64,000 nucleotides of DNA, taken from Tranzscheliella williamsii. Taxonomy: Eukaryota; Basidiomycota; Ustilaginomycetes; Ustilaginales; Ustilaginaceae. The stretch is taken from positions 124,001 to 188,000 of the forward strand of contig JALBYF010000026.1 in assembly GCA_023212725.1 (NCBI GenBank), read 5' to 3'. Below, in pieces: positions 49,501-57,626 of the stretch. The notes beneath the pieces are model-generated. The model had not been told where the DNA came from. It did no database searches and was given only the letters and a program-made list of their open reading frames with translations. Each line of letters starts with the position of its first letter. Within the stretch, counting starts at the first letter, position 1. The translations under genes and the position numbers were made by a program.

Positions 49501-51393
49501 CTCAAACGCAAAGTTCAAGCCATCGTAGAAAGCGATGATGCGCAATGTCAACCGGCAAGTGTCTTCCATATGCCTGCAAAGCGACCGAAAACTACCTTGG
49601 AGCGGGAAGAAGCTGTTGAACACGAGAGGCCAAGCAAAGAAGTCCCCGAAGCCGAGTTCACTCATCCACTGCCGCTTTCTGGGCCGGGCTCTGCTACGCC
49701 TGTCGCCCAAGCCGTTGTGCCTCCGTCGCCAGCTTCATCGTTCGACAGACGCTCCTCGTCGAGCTTCACGCCGTCGGCCAATCGTCATGGGCATCGCCAC
49801 TTGCATGGCGCAAAACGGAACCTCTTTTCCCAAGTGTCACAAGCCGCGACTAGCCTCGTCAGCAATCTGGCGACGCCAGTACGCGCGTTGCCCTCGCTCC
49901 TATCTATAGGTGAGGCCGAGGAAGAGGATGACGCCGCAGACGACGAGCAAGCCAAGACCGAAGAGGAGCCCGCCAGAAGCGAAGAAGCGTCTTTCACGAT
50001 CACTACCCGGTCGCACTGCCTTTATCATCAGCTTCAACTGAAAGCTATCCCCGGTGAGCCTATTTTCGTTGTGCCAGGCTGTGCCATAAGCCAGGATCAT
50101 GCTCAAGAAGAAAACGCTGAGGATGTCGGCGCCACGTCGGAGCAGGACTCGGATGACTGGATCGTTGTCGATCCTGATCTACTGCCGGACGACGTACACC
50201 ACATGCTGAGTCGCATCCTGGGTCTTCAGATCCTGCGCGAAGGGATCTTTGCCGAGTCGGACTCATCGGCCGCAAAGCTGCTGCTCACCGAGGATGACCT
50301 GCCCTCCTTCGACCTTGACCGTCATAAACATGAGGATGAAAACGACGAGGTCGTTGCACAAGGTGTGGACACCAGCGCAGACAAGGGAACTGGCTCACAT
50401 ACTGGCGAAGCACATGCGGAGAAGGACGGCCATGAAGGCGAGGAGGTCATGGCAAGGACGCATCCAGATTCGCCTTCAAGCCGCAGAAGTACACGGCACA
50501 GGCGAACTGAAAGCGACACATCTCTCTCACAACGTAGAACGCCACGGAAATCACGAGCGGATAGCGCGGAGGCAGACTACCTACCTGACGACGATAGGCA
50601 GCAATTGCAAAGCGAGCGGCACACCGGGGTACAGGATCTCGGAGATGTCTCTATCGCTTCTCTCGAAGATGCAGGTCAGGCAGACGTCAGAGAAGAGGAA
50701 GATGATGGCGGCGAAGCGCTGAGTGCAAAGAAGCCACTCAAGAAGGGCCGAACGCGGAAGAGCGCCGTCAAAGTTACGTCCTACCAGTCCCCTACCGACG
50801 AAGCCGTCCATGCAGAAGACGATCAAGAGATACCGCAGGGGAAGGCAACCAAGAAGCGCGGCCGTAAGCGCTCGACCTCGTCGGCAGGGGAAGTGCGCAG
50901 CGATGTTGCTGGAGCCGAGCCGGCAGGAGAACAGGTGGAGCCGAGCGAGGCAACAGTGCCAGCTGCTGGTACGATGAAACGTGCGCGCCGAAGCCGGAAG
51001 TCCAAGGATGCAGCCTTTGATCCCAAGAGACAGGACGCGTTGGATGAAGAGGATGACGACGAGAAGAGCTCACTAAGCCTAGTTGTCAAGACACGGGCGA
51101 CAAAGAAGGACGAAGGAGCGGTGCTTCAGGAGATTGGCGCGGAAGACGACCGCCATGATGGCGAGACAGCTGCCAACCACGGCGGTGAGGGCAGCAGCGA
51201 AAAGAAAGTTGCCTTGGAGGAGGCGGTTCCTGCTGCTGATGCATCTCCCCCCAAGCCTGGTCCCAAGCGGTCTCGACGGAGTGGTCGCTCACAGACGCCG
51301 ATGCAGCAGCAGCAGCCGAAACAGACGACGGGTCCCAGTCCCAGCAAGGCCACGCCACGAAAGTCGAAGCGGAGAAAGTCTCTAAAGCTGTAA
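46546..51393 (+). CDS. 1615-residue acidic, basic-tailed nuclear-type protein, unrecognised
   Basis: A single ATG-started ORF. It is mostly disordered: a Ser/Pro-rich N-terminus, then a strongly acidic block at about 420-465 (runs of D/E including EEDDDDDEDEVEDDEDEEED) and many SDSDDD-type clusters. One compact, probably folded island lies near residues 1158-1240: HCLYHQLQLKAIPGEPIFVV, PGCAISQ, then DWIVVDPDLLPDDVHHMLSR. The C-terminus is Lys/Arg-rich with several AT-hook-like or nuclear-localisation-type clusters (KKRGRKRS, KPGPKRSRRSGR, KSKRRKSLKL). The composition suggests a chromatin, nuclear envelope or nuclear-pore protein; this is inference only. The frame is open for 4.8 kb, so it is surely coding. 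Confidence 0.75.
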   Translation: MSFGTPQSQQHRPYYVPAAGTSSSPHPSPHTAIASASRTRPRYSAAATSPQTTRNDHPAGHVRAPRPSLDRPSAYEQFDEVTWAVELSARIGAALQTPSHGPSSPFGSESSSLLTPRRRLRLPRPSREFKALQHDISLRKQHEPRAHSSQDSIQSLDPDTPHRSSASEWVKHAQEDFERRNAEWQQSRHRHQANEAAEAATQPSESSAENYNDKSVDPAVQRSLLAAKSLQELMQSGGVTTDGDEEGTPHFTELLSQAEALPFASSPGPSALFANNRATDGTLDIESILQQRAQLAAQHDHRQSAQPQPDTMLKMAPQPPQKPVIEVLESGNVSETPMSTGVLRETDPDVADGYLQGSGSPQGGEKENTTDDDGSESTSESGSESGSESGGDGEDHHNDQMAERPSVGLQVRDEREGWLEDEDEEEDDDDDEDEVEDDEDEEEDEEEEEENEAYTDDYGMDNARGPILDGPAGDADEPIVLSDSDDDEKSAQHGHDDIQAAGMSEEDSDQLAQDSPSDDDEASQRKSQSPNKDDAVMETDHGPVRATLPGFPLQEDAMPDSELEADDFDQDLRWSDVADDKDQIVDEPHYGFYPNISSSMPGFVSASQVHSAVHAHAPEPRFGHQPMDFAISQTSSFESIDPDILGSLVHDYANSTDAQQASTSLAAIGTATDPSISPSGQADIFRASLNPLNRADEQARAEADSNMPESSESMPDPTIVEHDPVMPKPPSEVPDVSHDLITSAGLPYAPRPPADHATSSSGSEDRVANKVTQTDSFNTSIKASVETSMSPFVTGDIEQHLSDAGTSSSGGGAEDDIGRLTANSMVDELGSTHAPTAEGFLPHTDSGELAQTSDAVEADVEDDSDDDGMVEEAVVQLTGSSSKANSVAREDEPPLDLKDSAMNSDVGRKVSPDSPMVSAPASQHMPVGETMFPDGGIESGDLADRDSPAAEPSEDTFRAPVLVDRPLQSSKSLAGGPQNQAPDSPLKRKVQAIVESDDAQCQPASVFHMPAKRPKTTLEREEAVEHERPSKEVPEAEFTHPLPLSGPGSATPVAQAVVPPSPASSFDRRSSSSFTPSANRHGHRHLHGAKRNLFSQVSQAATSLVSNLATPVRALPSLLSIGEAEEEDDAADDEQAKTEEEPARSEEASFTITTRSHCLYHQLQLKAIPGEPIFVVPGCAISQDHAQEENAEDVGATSEQDSDDWIVVDPDLLPDDVHHMLSRILGLQILREGIFAESDSSAAKLLLTEDDLPSFDLDRHKHEDENDEVVAQGVDTSADKGTGSHTGEAHAEKDGHEGEEVMARTHPDSPSSRRSTRHRRTESDTSLSQRRTPRKSRADSAEADYLPDDDRQQLQSERHTGVQDLGDVSIASLEDAGQADVREEEDDGGEALSAKKPLKKGRTRKSAVKVTSYQSPTDEAVHAEDDQEIPQGKATKKRGRKRSTSSAGEVRSDVAGAEPAGEQVEPSEATVPAAGTMKRARRSRKSKDAAFDPKRQDALDEEDDDEKSSLSLVVKTRATKKDEGAVLQEIGAEDDRHDGETAANHGGEGSSEKKVALEEAVPAADASPPKPGPKRSRRSGRSQTPMQQQQPKQTTGPSPSKATPRKSKRRKSLKL
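47800..47905. repeat. GAN-rich simple sequence encoding an acidic run
   Basis: A GAGGATGAAGATGAAGAGGA-type purine-rich low-complexity tract inside the large acidic ORF. It keeps the frame and encodes about 35 Asp/Glu residues. Confidence 0.7.
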
Positions 51394-52174
51394 AGAAGGC
51401 CAGCTTACTGCAGATTGCTGATCACATCAACTGCATTATTTTCCCTTTCCAGTTTCGGATGTATGGCCTGTAGCTTCAGCTGAGCTGCGTTAACTACACT
51501 CGCCGAGACTGACTTGTTCATGGGTGTGATGCATCTCAGCGTGACTGCTGCGGAGCCGAGCAGTGTGACTACATCCTGTTAGTGTCTGACTGTGGCGAGC
51601 GATCAAGCAAATCGAATAGAGAAGTGATGCTGCTACAAGGCATCGCTGGATCGTGATGCGAGCCGCGCAAACTTCCTTCGCTAAGATCACCGATCGAGCG
51701 ACAACCGATCAGCCTGATGATGCGTACGGTCACATGGACGCCGTGCAACTGCTGCAGCCGCGTATGCTCTCACAGTGTCCGGAAGCGGAGCAACAAACGC
51801 CGCTGAGCTTCCCATCATGTTGGCTGAGTGACGCTGCGTGAGCTCGGTGACTGTAAGCAGTGCTGCGCAAGCGCTGTGCTTTTCGCATTGGTGCCCTTGT
51901 TCGCTCGTCCTCTATGTCCGAACGACTGTTCACCAGCCGCAGACACAGTGGGTTGTTACACTCATGCGCTGCTGACTCGACAGAGGTTGACACACGAGCA
52001 AAGCAGCGATTGGCAAAGCCACAAGCACATAAATACGGCCAACTTCTACCATTCTACCTGACACTCTTCGAACGATCTACGACCCGGCCACGGTCCCGCA
52101 CGCTTGTTTGACAGTGACATCTCCTGAGGCCAATTCTGTGAGGAACTGCAGGGGTGCCAGTGATATTTGTGAAA
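51394..52174. other. intergenic region, nothing recognised
   Basis: This holds the 3' flank of the acidic-protein gene and the promoter of the C2H2 gene. The short open frames lack motifs. Confidence 0.45.
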
Positions 52175-53541
52175 ATGGACGACGGAGCTTCAAAATACGT
52201 TCACACCGTTGCTCCTCCTGAAATAGCGATGCTGGATCCTTTGACAGAGCCGGGTGATCTTCACTCCAGCCTGCGTCCGATGAGCGCTACGGCAGACTCG
52301 GTCAAAAGCATAGATACGGTCCCTGTGCAAGACGGTAGGATGAGAGGGGCTGATCCCTCTTACACCGTACTTTACTGTCTGACACTGTTGCTGTTGTCCG
52401 TCTATACAGGTGGTCTGGACCGCGCTTTACGTTTTGCGGACCATACTAGCCTGCCTATGCACGCAGCCTGCAAGCGTATGGAAGTAGACGCCAAGAGAGC
52501 TCAAGAACGTTTTTTGCAGTGCGACAGGCACAAAGACCTTTTCGAGCCGGTATATCCACTCGGCGAGATCCCGCTTGCTATGACAGAGCTTCTGAGGCAA
52601 GCGTGTATACCGATTGTAACTCCGCGAGTAAAAACGGAAGAGCAGACGACGTATGACGATATAGGCGGCGACAGTGCCGAAGCTTCACTTTACCCTGCTT
52701 GCATGCCACAAATCGGCGAGACAGGACCAGACCATGTCGGGCTGTCTGGTCGCGTTGTTATGTGGGGTTTGGAGGCCCAAATCGCTCTCCCGCCGCAAGT
52801 TGCAAGACCGGACTACGGCTTGAACAGCGAAAAAGGGTGCACGACGGATCACGAAGAACGACTATATGTGTTTCCCATGCGAAACGATGGCCTTTGTCCT
52901 TTCAGAACTTTGTTGGGTTCGAGCATCGGGCCCGACTGTAACAGCTTAGGCTTCGCTGGAGAGCCAAGTCTCCCATATGGACACGGCTACGCAGACGCGC
53001 GGTTACCAATTGATGGGGCAGCGAACGGCTTAGAGGAGACCCTTGTTGAGTCAGCCATGATACAGCCGACTCAGCGGCCGTGTAACGGAAAGAGAAGATC
53101 GAGAGACCTTACAAAACAGCTGATCCGACAGAAGCCGGTATGGCGCCGGGCGGCGAACGGGCAATTCGCATCAGCTGAGCAGGTCGAGTGCAATAGTCGA
53201 TCCGCTGCCTCTGGCTCTGGCGGTAAGGACGATCACACAGGCCTGCGAGAGATCCGAAGGCGGCGAAAGTACAAAGAGGTCGAGCGCAAGTACTTTTGCG
53301 ACTTTTTCGGATGCAGCAAAGGATATGGTGCGCTGAACCGTAGGTATCAACTAGCCCCACTGCGTTCACATTGTACACTGGCAGATCAAACCGAGACGTA
53401 CCGCAGTGGGAACGCTTGGCAGAAGTACAAAGACACTGACTTCTACCTCATCTGTCCCATGCTCCAGACTTGAACACGCACCGCATCACCAACGGACACG
53501 GGCCTAGGTTGAGCGCTGCCGGTACGTTGACTCAGATCTAA
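52175..53541 (+). CDS. C2H2 zinc-finger regulator, Con7-like finger
   Basis: Three exons fit: 52175-52334, 52410-53339 and 53468-53541, giving 387 residues. The finger is split by the last intron (53340-53467, GTAGGT to CTCCAG). Exon 2 ends in YFCDFFGCSKGYGALN and exon 3 opens HLNTHRITNGHGPR, forming CX4C-X12-H-X5-H. This is the fungal Con7-type variant with the characteristic GALNHLNTHR helix. Without splicing, the finger is truncated. The first intron (52335-52409, GTAGGA to ATACAG, with CTGAC before a pyrimidine tract) is exactly 75 nt and open in frame, encoding a Leu-rich stretch unlike the rest, so retention is possible. The rest of the protein is low complexity without motifs. It is probably a transcription factor with unknown targets. 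Confidence 0.75.
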
Positions 53542-53944
53542 GCGCTCTGAAAGAGGGAGACACTGATGCGGTCGAATCCAAACGCAGCCTATCGCCAGCG
53601 CCAGGAAGCCATCGGCGCCTTGCGTGGTGTCGGCCACCGCGTCGTAACGAGTAGCGCCGGCAGCGGGTCGCTGGCCTCGTTGACGTCGGTGCAACCACTC
53701 TAGTACACGACTGTTTCTACGGTGTAATGCAGCTGATCAACAGCGGTAAACACTCTACGCTTCGCCGCTATCAGACTGTGCAAGCGCGATGCTACGGTCC
53801 TTTCCTGTTGTTGTACTGATCGCTCCCGCCACTACCTTTTCTGTCGGCTTGAAATTTCGTGCGATTGTGGTATTGAAGTGGGCGAGGCGCGAGACGGGCG
53901 CCGTACCGAAGCCAGGGGCGAAGGAGTGGTATAGGGCGTGATGG
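53542..53944. other. intergenic region between convergent genes
   Basis: This holds the 3' flanks of the C2H2 gene and of ESS2. A minus-strand frame running to 53755 overlaps the ESS2 C-terminus out of frame and could contain an alternative ESS2 end, but nothing supports it. Confidence 0.4.
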
Positions 53945-55330
53945 CTACGTGTAGCGTTTGCGGGCGGGGCTGGGGGAGGGTGACCAGCGGCGGGAGCGGA
54001 GGCGGGGGGCGGGGGAAGCGTGAGGGGGTGGGAGGCGGGAGGAGGCGGTGGGAGTGCGGGTGGAGCGGGCGAGGAGGGCGCATGCGGCGGGGGAGAGGTG
54101 GGCGGCGCGGTGGGCGGCGCGGTGAGCAGTGCGGTGAGCGGCGCGGTGAGCGGAGGGGCGGGGGGTGGAGTGGGGGGATACGAACGGCCATCCGCGGACG
54201 CGCGGGGTGTCTGGCGCGCGGTCGATGGAGTGCGAGGGCGAGACGGGGCGACGGATGGCAGCGTCGACGCGGGTGCTGCTGGGGGAAGTGCCGGCGGGCT
54301 CGGTGGGATCGAGGCCGTCGAGCCGGGCGGCACTGTAGTTGGTGCTGGGCGCTGCAGTGTCGGTGGCCGCGCGGCCGGCCTGCGCCGGCGGCCGCAGAAT
54401 GTCGCGCCCGACGTCCGGACCGTACATGAGCGGATTGCGGGCGGTGTATCTCCACCGGTTTGCAGCCAGGACCGCCCCGTCGGCAGGCTCGGCGCTACCA
54501 TCTCGAGCGCGCTCTGAGGGCGACGGCTCATCGCAACTGCGTGCAGACCCGGCGGCTGCGCCGTCAGCAGCTTCGATCTGCAGCCGCCGCGCTCGACTTC
54601 CCTCCAACAGGCCTTGCTGGGCGGCGTGCTGGATGGCAAGCTGCTTGCCCGCCCTCGCTTCGTCCGCCTCGCGCGCGAGCAGCTTGCGCCTGCGCTCGTT
54701 GTGCAGGTCTTGCCGCTGGTAGGCCAGCGCATACTTGTGCTTCCTGAGCGCGTTCTGCCGATCGAGCAGCTGCGCGAAGCAGGCGTTGTCCTCCGACGTA
54801 TAGCGTGACTGGAACTCGGCTATGCTGAGGCTGGAGTCGGGGACGATACCCGAGGATGGTTCCGGGTCGTCCTGCGGATGGATGTGCGGTGTCGACGGAG
54901 AAGCGGCGCGGTAGGCAGTGGCGGGCAGCGGGGTGGGGGATGCGCCAAACGGGTGGCACGAAGCGACCGGTGTGTCATCCCACTCGGCCAGCGGCGAACC
55001 GCTGCTGGAGCGGGACAAGCTGTCGCGGCGTGCGCGGCCGGGGGTGGCGGAGCCAGACGAGGCGCGCTCGAGCGCGGCCAGATCCGCATTCTGCGCAGAC
55101 AGGCGGTCGAGGCCCGGGAAGAAGTCGCGCTTGATCAGCGCCGAGAGCGCCGTGGTGTACTCGTGCTCGGTCAGGATCGCCTGCTTCCGCAGCGACGTCT
55201 CTCCCGGCCGCACCGGCAACACCACCCCCGCCCCCCCCGCCGATGCCCCCCCTCCCGCATCATCACCGCGCCCCCGCCGCAGCGCCACAGCGGCCGATCG
55301 CGGCGTCGACGGCTCCTTGCGCAACGGCAT
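53945..55330 (-). CDS. ESS2: ESS2/DGCR14-family splicing factor
   Basis: A 461-residue ORF from the ATG at 55330. ESS2 (Bis1, DGCR14) is a nuclear protein associated with the late spliceosome. Motifs: ILTEHEYTTALSALIKRDFF (about 50-70), SIAEFQSRYTSEDNACFAQL (about 170), a coiled coil (QDLHNERRRKLLAREADEAR), and NRWRYTARNPLMYGPDVG, matching the family's N-LMY-PD box. RGWPFVSPHSTP resembles the following TPSP region. The C-terminus then departs from the family. A 12-bp GC-rich tandem repeat (54098-54155) encodes AHRAAHR units, and the usual SP-MTWG segment is not visible. The C-terminal 100 residues may reflect real divergence, an unseen intron or a frameshift in the repeat. Confidence 0.82.
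   Translation of the reverse strand: MPLRKEPSTPRSAAVALRRGRGDDAGGGASAGGAGVVLPVRPGETSLRKQAILTEHEYTTALSALIKRDFFPGLDRLSAQNADLAALERASSGSATPGRARRDSLSRSSSGSPLAEWDDTPVASCHPFGASPTPLPATAYRAASPSTPHIHPQDDPEPSSGIVPDSSLSIAEFQSRYTSEDNACFAQLLDRQNALRKHKYALAYQRQDLHNERRRKLLAREADEARAGKQLAIQHAAQQGLLEGSRARRLQIEAADGAAAGSARSCDEPSPSERARDGSAEPADGAVLAANRWRYTARNPLMYGPDVGRDILRPPAQAGRAATDTAAPSTNYSAARLDGLDPTEPAGTSPSSTRVDAAIRRPVSPSHSIDRAPDTPRVRGWPFVSPHSTPRPSAHRAAHRTAHRAAHRAAHLSPAACALLARSTRTPTASSRLPPPHASPAPRLRSRRWSPSPSPARKRYT
54098..54155. repeat. imperfect 12-bp tandem repeat in the ESS2 C-terminus
   Basis: GGTGGGCGGCGC / GGTGAGCAGTGC / GGTGAGCGGCGC-type units repeat about four to five times and encode Arg-Ala-Ala-His on the minus strand. 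The unit is divisible by three, so it is frame-neutral. Confidence 0.6.
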
Positions 55331-56007
55331 CAGTCGCCATGGACACGGTCACGTAGCAGACACCAGCCAGGCAGTGAGGGTGAAGCGGCAGTGAGGGTGA
55401 AGCGGACAGATACGCTGCACAACGCAGGCGGCGCCAAGTGGAGTTCCTATCCAGATGGCATCGCCGTCGATCGGGGGCCGATGTGGTGGCGGCCGCTTCC
55501 TCCCGCACGAGAGCAAAATCACGTCATTCGTTAAGCCCGTCGTAACCTCGTCAAGGCGCTTGTAATCGAGCACTTTCTGGAAAGGAACCTTTATCCACAT
55601 GCAGGTCAAGCCGTACAGTAATTCAGAACAAACGTCCGGCAGGGACGCGGCGGGATCAATTAAGGCTTTCAGGCTGAGCTCAGCTGCACTGCGCTGCGCC
55701 TCCATAACTGCTTTGAATTTGACTGCCTTTCTAATCGGTGGGATTCGGGCCGCGTTCTACTGCTCAGCAAAATAGTATCAATATTGAATGATTACTGCCT
55801 CCATCACGCACTCAGCACTCACTCGCCGTACTCATATCGTTCGTCGCTATCTATCCAAGTTTGCCTTCTTGCCCTCTCGACCCATCCCTTCCACAAGACC
55901 ATACCTCTGTTCTTCGCTATCGACGCAACTGCCTGGTTTCGACTTGGCACTCTAATAATCACCGACCACCACCACATAGCCAAGCTGTTCGCCCCTGACT
56001 CATAACC
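55331..56007. promoter_or_regulatory. divergent promoter ESS2 / antizyme, with a possible uORF
   Basis: These 677 bp lie between divergent ATGs. Near the antizyme start, an ATG at 55788 opens a 55-codon frame closed by TAA at 55953-55955. If it lies in the leader it would be an upstream ORF, but the transcription start is unknown. TGAAGCGGCAGTGAGGG-type units repeat near 55374-55400. Confidence 0.4.
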
Positions 56008-57451
56008 ATGACGGTCAATAATCTGGATCAACCTAGTCTATCCCCCGTCAGCTCCTTCCGCGCTGGAGCTGGCCGCGATGGGGTCACCTACCTGCGCCAC
56101 CATGACGCCGCCTTCCACGCCGGCGCCATGTCCCAGACTGCTGCTGCCTCCCTTACCCGGAGCCAGCAGCAGCCTACTACCCTAAGCACCGTGGTCAAGT
56201 GGTGGGCCTGACGTCCTTCAAGCAGAAATGCCTGGACGGTCTCACCACCGCTCAAGTCCAGGTCGGAGCGCACCTGTGAGAGGGGTCACTCCGCAGCCAT
56301 CCACATCACCACACCACCTTTCCTCGACCCTACCCACCGCTTCCTCATCCTACTCTTTGCCCCTTCATCGCCTCACTTACTCGACGCAACCCGTCGATCG
56401 AGATGCTTCGCCTGCGTCTGCGCTCTCGTCCCAGCCGCCTCCGTCCCGCGCCGCACAGGTTTCAGCAGCGGCGGCACAGACGCGGCATCGCGACGCATGG
56501 GACAGGCCCTACTCGAGTGGCCAGCCCGCTGCTGCCGTCGCTCTTCCCATCCTCCGTGCGCATGCGCATCCAGCCGGCCCCGGCGCACCACCGTTGTGCT
56601 CCACTGAGCTGCCCGACTCGCCGCCGGACACCCCGCCACATTCGCCGCCTCTGACACCCGTCTATCCACTGCAGCGTCTACCTCCTATTGAGCAAAACGT
56701 CCAGCTAGACACTCGACGAGGTGAACGGGGCGTTGATGATGCCAGCAGCGATGCCACCCTTGAGAATAACGAGCCGTCCGCCTCTACCCTCGATCTCCTC
56801 ACCTCGGCCACGCACTCGCTCCTTCTGCAGCAGCAGCAGCAGCAGCGTCAGGTCGAGGGCAAGGCGGCGTCGGGATCGCCCACGAGCTCGGCCATCACCA
56901 TGGGCGGCGGTATGATGCCTGCGACGCCCGAGATCAGTCCGGACCACGACGTCCGCCACCACGCCTTGAAGAGCGCACGCGCGTTCGTTCAGCGCATCTT
57001 TAAAAATGTGCCGGAGCAGATGGCGCTCGAGGACGCTGGCGTCGAGCTGGTCAGTCCCGGCTGGAGCGGTGCAGTGATCAAGCGGGGCGCCGTGGCGTCC
57101 GAGGGCACCGCGTCGTCGTCGCTGGCATCCACCGCCAGCCAGGACAGCGGCTCGTCTGGCTCCGACACACAGCGCACGCTCTACGTCAGCATGCCCCGGC
57201 TGGTGGATGCCACGCTGCTCCGCGAGCAGGTTTTGGCCGTCCTCGACGCCGCCAGCGAAAAACTCGGCTGCGAGTCGGTGATGATCTGCCTCGCCTCCCA
57301 GATGCCCGACCTCGACTCGGTCCTCCACGGCCTCTGCTACGTCGGCGGCCAGATCGTCGCCGCTGCCACCGACCACCGCCTCTCCCCCACCGACCCTGTC
57401 TCCGGCCTCGTCCTCAAGGACGACCTCCTGCTCGTCGCTATCGAGCTCTAG
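56008..57451 (+). CDS. OAZ1: ornithine decarboxylase antizyme, made by +1 frameshifting
   Basis: Antizyme binds ornithine decarboxylase monomers and delivers them to the proteasome, closing the polyamine feedback loop. ORF1 (56008-56211, ATG to TGA, 67 codons) ends ...TGG TGG GCC TGA. Skipping one base at the TGA (T at 56209) leads straight into ORF2, GAC GTC CTT CAA GCA GAA, open from 56210 to the TAG at 57451, giving about 480 residues in total. ORF2 ends in the antizyme fold: RTLYVSMPRLVDATLLREQV, then DAASEKLGCESVMICLASQM and GLCYVGGQIV, corresponding to the conserved EKLGCDxVxxCLxK...FxxVGF region. Before this come a long Ser/Pro/His-rich stretch and a Gln run. Polyamine-stimulated shifting is family knowledge. 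The shift and its efficiency are inferred. Confidence 0.88.
56206..56212 (+). promoter_or_regulatory. programmed +1 ribosomal frameshift site (GCC-UGA-C)
   Basis: ORF1's last sense codon GCC (56206-56208) and stop TGA (56209-56211) overlap the ORF2 frame, which starts at GAC (56210-56212). Shifts at the ORF1 UGA are universal in the antizyme family. The exact P-site codon differs between lineages. Confidence 0.85.
56231..56262 (+). promoter_or_regulatory. candidate 3' stimulatory stem-loop of the antizyme shift site
   Basis: CCTGGAC (56231-56237) pairs perfectly with GTCCAGG (56256-56262). Inside the loop, CGGT (56237-56240) can pair with ACCG (56247-56250). The stem begins 19 nt after the stop codon. 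The position would suit an RNA element acting on a paused ribosome, but it is further from the stop than animal antizyme pseudoknots. Confidence 0.45.
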
Positions 57452-57626
57452 CTTTCCCCTTGCCGTCTGTTCCCCTGGCTATCTCACTACCGCATGTTTC
57501 TATTCCCTTCTTCGTCACTCTAGCAATGCTTCCTGGTTTGTTTTTCTCTTTTTTCATTGGCATGCACAGAGCGAGTGCCTTGTATCTGTGCCTGAGCAGT
57601 GGAAAGCGTGTCGCGCGGAAGTGGGG

